This document shows, piece by piece, positions 37,601 through 47,998 of a stretch of 64,000 nucleotides of DNA. The position numbers were made by a program, and so were the translations under genes. The notes beneath the pieces were generated by a model. That model was given only the letters and a program-made list of their open reading frames with translations. It was not told the origin of the DNA and did not search any database. This stretch comes from Plazaster borealis (lineage: Eukaryota > Echinodermata > Asteroidea > Forcipulatida > Labidiasteridae). How positions within the stretch are numbered: position 1 is the stretch's first letter; the number at the start of each line of letters is the position of its first letter. Location of the stretch: contig CM037472.1 in assembly GCA_021014325.1 (NCBI GenBank), forward strand, positions 14,927,063-14,991,062, given 5' to 3'.

Positions 37601-37989
37601 TTATAAGTGATTTTTTTCTGGAATATGCTAAAAATGGCGACCGAAAAAAACCCCATGTCCGCCATTTTGAACAGAAATTGCCGAAACAACCGCATTAAAA
37701 GGAACCATCAAACGAACAAATTATGTGTACTCACGTCCAGTAATCAGTTACAATGAATGTAGTTCGATACTCTCCTTTAAACAAGAACATCGTAACAGAA
37801 TGTTTTGTTCTGAGAATATTGTTTCAACCAAACCATACGCCAGGCTCTTTCGCAATACAATTTTACAGACTATCGGTAAAAATAAATCTTATTACGATTG
37901 TTAAGACAACCGCTGCCACCGAGATACTCTAAAAAATCACACAAGTCCTTTGCCCTCAAATATCAATTAAGTAAAACACCAACACTTAC
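34658..37989 (-). other. Presumed 5'-UTR intron of 7B2
   Basis: About 3.3 kb between the candidate first exon and the first coding exon. No convincing coding segment. Contains a hairpin element (36354-36622), a CTGATGA..GAAAC motif (36690-36713) and a TTTA microsatellite near 36250. Confidence 0.4.
36354..36622. mobile_element. Long inverted-repeat element
   Basis: Arms of about 65 bp: GTGCCTTTGATGATACAGG.. and TATGTCATGAGAAAGATATT on the left pair with AATATCTTTCTCATGACATA and CCATCAAAAGCAC on the right, around a 135-bp centre. Confidence 0.75.
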
Positions 37990-38070
37990 CCTCTAGTAGA
38001 AATATTTTCGGGTGATATTTCCTTCTTGGTCCTGAAAAATAAACTATATATCGAGCGCAGTCTTCCTCGC
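37990..38070 (-). other. Probable noncoding first exon of the 7B2 gene
   Basis: The minus strand has a strong donor, CTAGAGG|GTAAGT, with the last exon base at 37990. It lies 3.3 kb upstream of the first 7B2 coding exon, with no other minus-strand gene between. A TATAAA (38098-38103) about 30 bp before 38070 sets the estimated start. The link to 7B2 is inferred from position only; the matching acceptor may be at about 34657 (CGCCTCAG|GAGACAC). Confidence 0.45.
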
Positions 38071-38094
38071 AATACTGAATAAGAAAATACCACG

Positions 38095-38220
38095 CAGTTT
38101 ATAATAATTTTATTCCGCAGTGACGTATATACGCTCCCAGCTCGTGAAGACGAAGACGACGGAGGTATAGTGATTATGCACTGGTGGTTCCGCAACTCCC
38201 TAGAGACCGATTGACGTATA
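38095..38220 (-). promoter_or_regulatory. Candidate 7B2 promoter: TATA box and two CRE-like TGACGTA sites
   Basis: TATAAA reads on the minus strand at 38098-38103. TGACGTA occurs at 38121-38127 and again at 38212-38218. CRE sites near the start are typical of genes switched on in neuroendocrine cells. This is a motif reading only. Confidence 0.35.
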
Positions 38221-39227
38221 CATAGCTTGGGTTGTCCACCATCTCATGCTTCCATAATGGAGAATGCCCTTATTCGGGGGAAAACTCAGGCTATAGATGA
38301 ATATTAAATCAACCATCGCCATTTCCCGTTGCGGAGAGAGTGCACGGCGGAATCGTCCATGTGTGTACAGTACGATGGTAATTAACTACAGGACACGTAA
38401 CAAGCGACCGCGGCATCTCAACGATCTGGTAAACAGCCATAGTGGAAACTGGAATGGGCAATTCGCTTGTGTGGTGGCTCCATCATAAATGCAGCAACCG
38501 ACATGAAGATGGGTTGCCATGGTAACCTGGTCTACACCTATATAGGCCTACTGTCAGTTTTCCCCCTTATATGTGGCTATAGTGCATTGACTGATTCAGT
38601 GTTGTCTTAAGGGGGGATCGATTCAAGAGTCTGTTGAATCTTCGCCTCAAGAAAACCTTATTTTAGGCGAGTATGGCATCTTTCCTCCTACTTCACACAA
38701 TAAAAAAGAGACAAGCGTCAGCGATGATGCAGTCTAGTTCACGTCCCTATAATGTTAAAACCATGTGGACAGTGACTCGGATCCCGGTCTACTGTTGGAT
38801 TCAGTGGTAGATAATACTGCTCTCTTTTGCATCTCGGTGACCGAACAAAATTGTATACGAACGGGAATAACTACCGATATATGAGAAGGTAAAACTACCA
38901 CCATGAGCTCCTTAACGAACTGGAAGTTCAGACTATAGTTAGTTTTGGGATCCCTTTCTAAAGATAATATTATGGGGAACTGCAAACCTGATGATGCAAC
39001 CTCAAGGGCCTATACTGGTAGCCTATGTACGTATTGAGCATCAATCATGTAAGCTTTTTGCTGGAGTTATCATGTACGAAATCATGTAGCCTACACTCGG
39101 ATTCTTGGGTATAGCAAAAATCCCTGATGGGCATCTTAATCCTACATAGCCCCATATTATAAACAACTTGTAATACTATATAAATAATGCCTTTATTATG
39201 GTGCCATCATCTTGCCATCAACGCAGT

Positions 39228-39362
39228 GTGAGGCCGCGTCTGAATTGATGGCTTCGGCAGTGGCTATGGCTGGATCACCGAAAAGTCCTCTTCTTCAACG
39301 TTATCTACCGTAGCCATCGGTCAAAGCCATAGCCGAAGTCGCTTGAATTGGACTCGGCCTTA
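39228..39362. mobile_element. Palindromic element with GGCTTCGGC arms
   Basis: GAGGCCGCGTCTGAATTGAT / GAATTGGACTCGGCC arms, with GCAGTGGCTATGGCTGG and CATAGCCGAAG inside. The inner block recurs at 39573-39671. Confidence 0.55.
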
Positions 39363-39418
39363 CGTGGGTAGGAAGAGAGGAAAAGAATCGGGTCTTCTAA
39401 AACAGTGGAAATTAGAGC

Positions 39419-39561
39419 ATTTTCCAAACATAGACTTTGGGCTCCGGCTCCGGCTTGGGCTCAATTTGTGGAGCAGTGATTCTTTTCGCACGGTGCTTTA
39501 AAATCAAACGGAGCACGGTCCTGGAGCCGTAGCCTAAGCCGAGGTTCAGAAAAGGCCCAGT
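39419..39561. mobile_element. GC-rich palindromic element, copy 2
   Basis: TTTGGGCTCCGGCTCCGGC on the left pairs with CCTGGAGCCGTAGCCTAAGC on the right; related to 23012-23190. Confidence 0.55.
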
Positions 39562-39572
39562 GTCTATTTACA

Positions 39573-39671
39573 GCTGTGTCCGAATCAAGAGACTTCTTCT
39601 GCATGTGTGGATGGAATAGGACTTTTCAGAGTTCCTGGCATAGCCACTGCCGAAGCCGTTCGGACACAGCC
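39573..39671. mobile_element. Short palindromic element, CTGTGTCCGAA ends
   Basis: CTGTGTCCGAA at 39574 and TTCGGACACAG ending at 39669. It shares the GCCACTGCCGAAGCC block with 39228-39362. Confidence 0.55.
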
Positions 39672-40021
39672 GTATATAGTACCAGTGAGATTCTTGCAGG
39701 ATCAAGGAGTGGTCCGAACAGAGTATAGTAACACACAATACGACGCCAACTGTTCATACATTATTATTTCCAATCATTTTATTTATATGTCAATTTAAAA
39801 TAGTCATATTTTGTTCTCTGAGTTGGGTTATGCCAGTACACAGTTACACTTAGTTTTGGTAAAATATTAAGAGTCAATAATGAACCGACCAACTGAGTTT
39901 CAGAAACAGAAAATATTCTGTTTCAAGAAAAGGCTTTCATGTGTGATATTAGACCCCCCCCCCCCACCTCCACTTTCCGTATCGGTCAATAAAACCCTTC
40001 CCCCTCAATGTTCGTGACACC

Positions 40022-40134
40022 AGGGGTGCGTTTTCGCGGCTCTAACCAATACCTGTTTCGGCTATCGACCGGAGAATAACCAATGGCCAATTCAACCAAA
40101 ACAGTTCCCAGCCGCGAAAACGCACCCCCATATA
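40022..40134. mobile_element. 113-bp inverted-repeat element
   Basis: GGGGTGCGTTTTCGCGGCT at the left and AGCCGCGAAAACGCACCCC at the right, a 19-bp near-perfect terminal repeat. Confidence 0.8.
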
Positions 40135-41489
40135 TCACAGCGAATCTTGCAAACAATTGGAAACGCTCAACACAACACCCAGTGAAGTTTAAAAATAATA
40201 TTGTTTGGTTGTTTTAAAAAATACCGTTTACCTCTTCGCTTTTAAATTCAAATCATTGAGGCAACAATATAACCACAAAGGGTACCGTATAATCCCAAGG
40301 ATAAATTCAACTTGGGAGATGGCTTTAAATGTACAGCTGTGAATACAGTTTAAATGTTCACTTTCTCTTTCGTGCGTATCCACAAATATTTTTGTTTTGT
40401 TTACTATCACGTTTAAAATTCCATGATATCGCCCATCAGCGTTTTAATCAAGAGAGGGCGCTTGGCATGTCAAGGTGGCAGCAATAGACTGAACAAGTCT
40501 CACGCGTATTTGATTTTCCGGGACCAAAGGTGGTCCCATGGCCAATGTTGAGTTTTTTTGCCCGATTCTGTTTCTTCAAATAGGCCCTACTTAAGTTTAA
40601 CGTAGATTATTTCTATACAAATTATATCATAGTGTTTGGAAAGTAAAATTTAGCCAAGAAATTTATGAAGTAGGCCTACAGTAAATTTAACAAATCAACA
40701 AAGACAACCCGAGAATATGACTTGACCCCCATTCCGGTTATTTGTAAACAATTAAAAATGTTGCCCAACTGCTGTTCATGTTATCATTCAATAAACCTAT
40801 ATAATGGTCGCACAAATTCTTGCGTGATTGGCAAATGGGGTTTAAGAAAAAATAAGCATCATCGTCCCATGTTTTAATTGTGTTTCAATGTTAATTCGAG
40901 CAAATTATTGTCATATACTATACTAAAAATTGAAATTGTATTTATCACAAATTGTTATGGGTATTTTTTATTTTCAAGAATTTTGTGTACACATAAGTTA
41001 AAAAGACGATTTGACTTTATTAAAAAGTATAGTCTTCGTTCAAGTTGTTTTCTCGTTTTGCGAGACATGCACAGTCTTTTATGTATTCAGTTTCGGTTCC
41101 AGATCGTCAATAGTTTGTGTGACTGCTCGTCCCCAACGGCGATTGATACACAAACGCAAGACTAATTGCTCGCTTAGGATCCAGAGGCACACATTGATAG
41201 CTTATGAATATTAATGATTAATCGTGTGATGTCATGGTGAACAAAACAACTTCACCGTGCAAGGCCAACAGGTGTCAACAAATAATACTAGTAACAAATA
41301 TAACTCAGAATGACCACTCTATGGAATGACCCCGAAAATAGGCCATCGCTGCGGTAGTAAATAAAATAGTGCACAATTAATGTTTTGATTTCTCCTTCAC
41401 GGGTCTGTTCACATTGTCCACATTCCCCCACCATTACATGAAGTATGTACTCTAAAGATAATAATATATGATTTTTTTTGAATGATTTG
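40135..41489. other. Intergenic, no gene seen
   Basis: AT-rich; no structure noticed apart from a TAGGCCTA octamer. Confidence 0.45.
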
Positions 41490-41565
41490 ATTTCAACATC
41501 TTTATACAGGATAACAAGATCAGCAAAAGCTGTTTTACATCAATGTCCTGTTAAACATAAATCTT
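41490..41565. repeat. Dispersed repeat tail shared with 20816-20895
   Basis: TCAACATCTTTATACAGGAT followed by AAGATCAGCAAAAGCTG and TTTTACATC matches the earlier site with few changes. In complement it could be a retroelement 3' end. Confidence 0.6.
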
Positions 41566-41638
41566 TTAGAAACGTTCAGTGAAGAATGCAAAAACCAAAC
41601 AGGAGAGTTGTACTCCTTGTACTTCCTTGAACAATTTG

Positions 41639-41791
41639 TTAAACTCTAGACGTGCTACAATCCCCGTCAAACTTGCTGAACGGCCAGTTAGATTTGATGA
41701 ATGCGGTTACAGCAAAAACGATCAGTCCAAATGTTGTCCCAAAAATGAAAAAGAAGTTTCTTGCCGTTTGCTGCCGGTGTGGCAGGAGATT
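41639..41791 (-). CDS. Candidate terminal exon with one transmembrane segment
   Basis: Fifty codons after GGGCACAG|AATC (phase 0; its pyrimidine tract is poor): NLLPHRQQTARN, then a 20-residue hydrophobic segment (FFFIFGTTFGLIVFAVTAFI), then KSNWPFSKFDGDC and a stop. This looks like the end of a single-pass protein, short basic side then membrane. No family recognised. It lies 80 bp upstream of a dispersed repeat tail (41490-41565), so a transposon origin is possible. Both strands are open here. Confidence 0.3.
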   Translation of the reverse strand, partial: NLLPHRQQTARNFFFIFGTTFGLIVFAVTAFIKSNWPFSKFDGDCSTSRV

Positions 41792-42167
41792 CTGTGCCCT
41801 CCCCCAAACTCCAATACATGAAATTGCGCCTAATAGCCTACCGCCCTCTTTTAAATCAACTTCTTTCAAATTTACTCTTTGGGATGGGGGACACATACAT
41901 CGGGGGGAGGGGAATCCCCTATGACACCGGAAACCACTCATCACCGTCATCAGTGAACCCTGTCGTCTCAATCACTCCCATTTCTACCATCTTCTACAGC
42001 CCTTACCTCCCCATAAACAATATGGTCATCCCCCCTCCTCCCCCCAAATACAAACAAACAATCTTACACGCGAAATTCCATTTTCAAAATTCATATCCAC
42101 CAGATAAAATAGCCATCTTAGTTATTAATACATTTATATGCGATTAATATTTACAAAGGGCCAACTT

Positions 42168-42317
42168 CTAACTAGCCGCTTGTTTCTCCTGCGCCTCGAT
42201 CAGTCTGTTGACTAAGATTACGATCTGGCTGAGTAGGGAATGGAAACTGTCTCCTTCAGTCCGTGATGTGTGCTGTGTGGCGTCTTGGGCTGCCTCATCG
42301 AACGATCTTCCTGCTGG
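42168..42317 (-). CDS. Candidate terminal exon, helical C-terminus
   Basis: Starts after CATTTTTCTCCCAG|CCAGC at phase 0 and runs 49 codons to a stop. It reads PAGRSFDEAAQDATQ.. and ends in a predicted amphipathic helix (SLLSQIVILVNRLIEAQEKQ). The acceptor is very good and the composition coding-like. No family recognised. It may be the last exon of the acidic-protein gene 2.5 kb upstream: phase-0 donors there (AAG|GTTTGA or GAG|GTAGGA) would fit. Unproven. Confidence 0.5.
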   Translation of the reverse strand, partial: PAGRSFDEAAQDATQHTSRTEGDSFHSLLSQIVILVNRLIEAQEKQAAS

Positions 42318-42319
42318 CT

Positions 42320-44807
42320 GGGAGAAAAATGAGGTAGAAGTTAAGAAATACTTCAACATAATGTTACAGACTTGATTAAGTACACTGGAAAGAAAAGCAC
42401 TGACAGGAACATTAGCGGCAACTTCAATAGTTAGATAAGCAGCGGTATTATATAGAAGCAGGACATTATGTTATGGAATGATCTTCCATCACACATTCGT
42501 GCAGCCCTATAGCTATATGAATCTTTTAAGTCATTGGTGTTTCGTTCTTATTATGGAAGTCGTTGTTGACTTTAATTTTTAAACTGTTTTTTGGTTCCTT
42601 TTTTAACATTAATTTTACTGTTTACTGGTACCGTTTTATACAAGTGTACAGTGTGCTTAGAAAAGAGTATGTGGGGTTCTTAAAACAATAAATGATTAGA
42701 TTAGATTAGATTGTGTTAACAACGCGATATAGTGAGCTTGCAGCAGTGGACATCATCAATGCAACATCACACTACGACACGACGAGCAAACAGCAACTGC
42801 TGCCGCACTGCGGCTACACTACCACGAACACCAGTACAACAGCAGTTGTACAAACATCAACCTCAACACCACAGGAAAAACAACAACAGCAACAGTAGTT
42901 AACACCTAATTAGACGATGTCACTGTAAGCCTGGCAACTGTGTAAGGCTCGGGAAAAGCGAGACACAGTCTATGACAGCATTGAGCAGCAATAAGTAAAA
43001 AAAAAACCGGGAAAAATACATATACAAATAAAAAATACCCTAACTCAGCAACCATAATAACAAGAATAGTAAACAGCAACAACAGCAACAATATAAATGT
43101 GACATTTGTCTTACAAAGTTACCCCATAAAGCCTACAAACTATTTCGTTAAAGTTACTATTTTCTTTAATTGTCTGCACATATTACTCTTGCGTTTATAT
43201 CCGTCCGCCGATTACCTTTTTTGTATTATGCAAATTAGACCCGTGTCCACTTGCCACTATCAAGCCCCTTTTAAAAGATTCATACTCAAAATGCTAGAGA
43301 AGCAATTCACCATTATTTGACCGTGCTCTCTTCTCTACATTTTCAGATCCAGAATACATAAATTGATTAATACGGAAAGCTGTTTTCCTCGGCTCGTTAT
43401 TTTAGGCTCCGAATCTAGATATCGGTGTCTGCACAACAGACAACGCAGCAGTATAGAAAACCAATCAGATAGACAGCAACAGAAACAGAATCCAACAGTA
43501 TTACGAACAACACTCTATACTCTTGACATCAGCAAAATAGTACAGACACAACAGAAGTATGGCATCCAAGCAATACGAAGAGGCGGTTTTCTCATTTGTA
43601 CTAAATCTAACTGTATTGAAATGAATGTTTGATGCTTGGGGTACCACTGTTGACAAAGACTCTCTGGCCTTTGAGAAGGTCAACAATGGCCTCAGTGCCA
43701 TCTCGAGTGAGCTCGGGTTACCAGAGGTTAAAAGAGGCCAGCTAAAGCCTCGTATTACAACTTTGTTTCTCTTCGCCGTGGGTCCGTTCCAGAAAAAGAA
43801 TGACGAAAAAAAAAAAAGAAAGAAAAAAGTATGCAACTGGTTGATTTCATGCTCCTGATGAATAGTATCAAATTAAACCATTTCGTTTCAACATGCGATC
43901 TTTAAGCCTCGAGGCATTTTCCATGGAAATTATTCAATCGATAATTTCTAGTTGAACAGCAAAACAAAAATCGGCTCTAAATAAGAGAAGTCCTTTCCAA
44001 TTAAAATGCGAAATCGAAAAAAAACATTTGAAAAAGTTTGTTTTTCGAGTTCGTTTTAAATGAAATTCAAACAGACCCCCCGGAGGCTGTTGGAACCCCA
44101 AGTCCGGAATCCAGTCTGCAGGCCATTTTGCCGTAGTTCTCTTTCGTTTGGTGGTATGACCGTCTTAAAAGATACAGTTTTCAAACTGCTCCATAGGCTG
44201 TTTGTCCAAGCACTTGTTTTTCATCACTTTGGCCGTCTCCTTCTAATTCAGTATGCGCGATGCCGTTTCAATTGCTGATCGGGAAAAATAATGTATATAA
44301 TTATTTATAATAATAAATAACACGCTGCCACGCACACAAAAAAAAACTCAGAAGTGATTTTGAGTTATGTTCTTGTTTTGTGTACATTGACTTCTGAAGT
44401 GTTTTAGTGGCCTCCGAGTATGAAGTGCAATGCAAATCAAACCCATTGTATCTTGATCCATGAGAAAATGTGAATTTTGAGGTATGATTTTTGTCAAGTT
44501 GCATTTTGTCAGGTATTTGTCGAGGTTCTAAGTGCTGGAAATTTGATCTTTAAAAAAATCTTTTTATTTATTATTTAGAAAGAACGAGTTATGTACGATG
44601 AGAAGACTTCTGAAACAATGATTGTATTAATGGTTTCGAAAAGGGGTTAAAATATGAAATAAACATCCGCAAATGAAACCGATAAAGTATGAATTTTTGC
44701 TAGAAAAATCAACCCATGGCCAGAAATCACGCAGATATTCTCAATTTAAGTTTCGCGCATGATACAGAAAAAGTTCTTTATACGAATCGGACTATTGAAT
44801 GTGCTGT
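42320..44807. other. Region between the acidic-protein ORF and the candidate terminal exons
   Basis: May be an intron. A plus-strand frame at 43625-43858 (starting MFDAWGTTVDKDS) has coding-like composition but no family, and its reverse frame is also open. Confidence 0.3.
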
Positions 44808-45638
44808 TCAAACCTTTTCATCTTTCTCGTTCGTAAAACGGTCTGCCGCTCCATGTCGTGCTTGGACGCCGATCCCATTTAAATCAACGGACATGTCTGC
44901 CTCTTGTGGAACTGATGGGATATCGTCACCCTTGGCAAGGACTGACGATAAGACGTTAGGAGCGTCTTGGACGGGACGGGCCTCGGGATGAAAGGTCTCG
45001 TCAATGGCGTTGGTTTCATGGTTGCTCTCACCTCCTACCTCCGCAGGTTTACCCGGTTTCCCCTCCGGGAGACCCACGCCGCCTTGCTCAATACCGTTCG
45101 TATCGAACAAGTTCTGACTCGTATCAAAACCGAGCCCATTTGCGGGTGAAAGGTTAACATTCGTGTTTGAATTGTGTCCCCCAGTCTGTGATATTTCTTC
45201 GTGGTTTGGTGTGGAGCCCCCGTAGAGACTGTGGCTTATTGAAGGGTCAATGATATCACCGGTGAACAAACCGCCACCTAGAGGATCATAGTCTCCATGG
45301 TCATACTCAGCCTCGCCAGAGGAGGACGCGGGTATAAAAAAGCTTCCCCAATCATTGACGTCATAGTGCCCCAATGAACCATCACCACCCTGAAGGTCCG
45401 CGTAAGATCCCCAGTCTTGGTCGTCTGCGTTTGTGTCCCCTTTGAAGATGTCTTCACCGAATATCCCCTCCCCATTGCCGTACTCATCAGTCTTCGGTAC
45501 CTCCAGATTGGCACCGGCCCATGGGTCGGCAGGGAGTTCCGCTACTGGGAAAGCTGTACACCGCTGACGACCGAACAACGACAGCAGAAGGCAAAAGCCC
45601 ACCGCCAAAGAGGTTTGCTGTCCCCTTGAGATCCCCAT
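44808..45638 (-). CDS. Unrecognised secreted acidic protein, first coding exon
   Basis: A 276-codon open frame from an ATG at 45638. Residues 1-29 form a signal peptide (hydrophobic LAVGFCLLLSLFG, then CTA|FPV). The rest has no cysteine and is rich in Asp, Glu, Gly, Asn and Ser, with two DWGS motifs (in DDQDWGSY and VNDWGSFF) and a GLPEGKPGKPAE stretch. It looks disordered and extracellular: a matrix or granule protein, or a peptide precursor, though classic dibasic sites are lacking. I recognise no family. The frame ends GAAAAG|GTTTGA, where GTTTGA is either the stop or a weak donor. GGAG|GTGAGA and GGAG|GTAGGA (both near 45030) are other possible donors, so the 3' end is uncertain. Size, composition and signal peptide argue that it is real. 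Confidence 0.7.
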   Translation of the reverse strand: MGISRGQQTSLAVGFCLLLSLFGRQRCTAFPVAELPADPWAGANLEVPKTDEYGNGEGIFGEDIFKGDTNADDQDWGSYADLQGGDGSLGHYDVNDWGSFFIPASSSGEAEYDHGDYDPLGGGLFTGDIIDPSISHSLYGGSTPNHEEISQTGGHNSNTNVNLSPANGLGFDTSQNLFDTNGIEQGGVGLPEGKPGKPAEVGGESNHETNAIDETFHPEARPVQDAPNVLSSVLAKGDDIPSVPQEADMSVDLNGIGVQARHGAADRFTNEKDEKV

Positions 45639-45682
45639 GGCGATGTAGTCTGGAATCCTCTTAAAATAACAACTCAGTGTAT
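45639..45682 (-). other. 5'-UTR part of the acidic-protein exon with possible acceptor
   Basis: TTTTGTTTACTACAG|ATACACTG on the minus strand is a plausible acceptor 44 nt before the ATG. Alternatively the transcript starts unspliced from the TATA box at 45862-45868. Confidence 0.4.
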
Positions 45683-45859
45683 CTGTAGTAAACAAAATAG
45701 AGAGAACATAATCAACAAGTGTCAAACTATTATTGAACAAGAAAGACAAAATGATGCAGTTGTTTTTGTTTACTCTGCTTGTGTTTGTTTATTTTTGTTT
45801 GCATTATTTGCAATCATAGATAGCTTCCTAATAACACAAACATTATGTCCATTCAACTC

Positions 45860-45872
45860 TCTATATAATGCG
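45860..45872 (-). promoter_or_regulatory. TATA box candidate for the acidic-protein gene
   Basis: CATTATATAGAG on the minus strand, just after a GC-rich stretch (GCGCGGGTGCGGCGC). A start about 30 bp downstream would give a 5' UTR of about 200 nt to the ATG at 45638. The box is nearly symmetric, so it could also serve the plus strand, where I see no gene. Confidence 0.35.
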
Positions 45873-45952
45873 CCGCACCCGCGCATGAAGCCATTAACCG
45901 AAACCCGTTCCCTTTTAATGTTAAAAAAGAAGACGTTTGCTATTGGTATTGT

Positions 45953-46335
45953 TTAAATGGAATGTATATCTTGGTAATTACTCCAAAACCCTATGGCCAT
46001 AAAAACTGACTTGGTAAGAAGCACTGCAGCTGTTAATAAAGTATAACATGTTGAGAAACGATTCCTTCTAAGGAATGTGGTTTTAGAGAGAGGGATTTGA
46101 AAAGGTTTCAATCTGAGAAACGTTTCTGAATGAAACGTTTCTCAGATTATGTATTTCCAATATGGATTTCTCTTCCTGCGTGGAAACAACCGCTCCAGAT
46201 ATTCGGCGATATCTCAGAAATGCTACCACCCTTTGAAATGAAATTTTTACAGGTTAGTTTTGTTGTATGTTTACATTTATACATGATTAAAACAATCGAA
46301 CGGTTAAAAAAATCAAAGGTATACTTTGCCTTTAA
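45953..46335. mobile_element. Second diverged relative of MITE family A
   Basis: TTAAATGGAATGTATATC to GGTATACTTTGCCTTTAA, with ACTTGGTAAGAAGCA and GAGAAACGATTCC matching family A blocks. The centre is a perfect 17-bp hairpin (46110-46126 with 46132-46148, AATCTGAGAAACGTTTC). Confidence 0.65.
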
Positions 46336-47624
46336 GACGTTCATTTACCGTCTTTCTTCAAAATGTACTTTCACTTTTGTATTATCAACATCGGAAAACA
46401 GCATTTTCTTTCGTTTTTATTGTTTGTTGTTTATTCCCCATTCTACTCCAACCGACTCTTACTCATATTAATCGAACGTCGTCGATTGTTTGAAGTTCGA
46501 TATCTACATTTTGGTAGCAGAGATGACCCCAAAAAACCTAACAACATAAAAATGTCAAACCAGGGCACTGGCTTTTTCATATGTTTCTCGAAACTATTGA
46601 GATGACTAAGAACAAATATGTCAGCGAAATATTGCATTGAATTCAGATATAGAGTTACCCATTATTATTCTACCTATATCATATGCCTCCTAAATGGCGT
46701 TGTACACATTAAAAGTAGGCCTATGCTGGTTATTTCCTTTGAAAATCGAGTCGTAATGTATCACTGTTGCTCAGAAGACATTTGTTGACTCTTGATTATT
46801 CATAATGTCAAACATTTTCAGAATAGCTTATAATTGTACGATGATTACGGAGGTATATCTTGCGTCTTCTTTTACCCGTGAACTCATCACAACCGCGGAT
46901 TGTGTTCTATTGCCCGAGGTGGCATAGCAAACGAGTGTCGCGTTGCAGCCAGAGCATCATTTTCAACAATCGTTTCAGTTTGCTCCCTTTCTTCTTCCTT
47001 TTTTCGGGGGGCGCAAAACTGAAGAAAAGCTCACTCCTACGTTCGTCGTCAAATACAATGAGAGAAAAGGGTAAAGAGATACCAATATTATTATTATCAT
47101 GGGTGCATGTCTCAAGTATTATGCCTTTGCAAGTCAGAGGCACCCAGTATATAATAGTGAAAAATATCGATTGTAGAACTCTGAAGTGAAACCACAGAAT
47201 TTCAAATCGTTTTTCGCCCTTTGTGAAGATCAAATTGTGGTTTCAGTTTCATCTTTAACTGGGTTTAATCTCAGAGCAATAGTTGTCGATATAAGCGTCT
47301 ATATACACAGATGACAGTTTTCCAAAAGCATTTGCAGAATCAACATCTACCAATCTCTAATCTGTCATCTGTTGAGCAGCTATAAAAAAAAGCGGAGGTT
47401 ATTATTCTGTTTTATTTCTTTCCACTCGGATAAAGTATCGTCTTGAATGTAAAGATCTCCCTCAAGCGCATATGAAATGGACCGTTGTTTATTCTTGCCA
47501 CTACACTGTAAAAAATGCACTTCAAATTGACAAGACAAACGCCCGACGCTTAATGGCCTTAGACAAGTTTGAAATGTGGATTTGACAATTAGAGTTTAGA
47601 ATTTCATTTCAAAACACAAATCCT
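46336..47624. other. Intergenic, no gene seen
   Basis: Short frames on both strands; none convincing. Confidence 0.45.
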
Positions 47625-47998
47625 TTAAAGGCACTGAATACATTTGGAAATTGTCAGAGACCAGTGTTCTCACTTGGTTGATCCCAACATTTGCATAAAA
47701 TAACAAGCCTGTGAAAATTTGGGCTCAATTGGTCATCGAAGTTGCAAGAAAATGATGAAAGAAAAAACACCCTTGTTGTACAAATTTGTGTGCTTTCAGA
47801 TAGGAATAAAAACTTCTTGCAAGAAGTTTTTATTATTTTAGTGAGAAATTACCTCTTTCTCAAAAACTACGTTACTTCAGAGGGAGTCGTTTGCTACAAT
47901 GTTTTATACTATCAACAGCTCTCCGTTGCTTGTTACCAAGTAAGTTTTTATGCTTTTATTTGTTTTGAGTCATTACCAAACGGGTACGATACCTTTAA
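47625..47998 (+). mobile_element. MITE family A, copy 6
   Basis: Type-I centre; TTAA at both ends. Confidence 0.9.

Noticed and set aside
43625..43858. Plus-strand ORF beginning MFDAWGTTVDKDSLAFEK
   Set aside because: Composition is coding-like, but there is no family match or splice context, and the opposite strand is equally open. Not enough to call.
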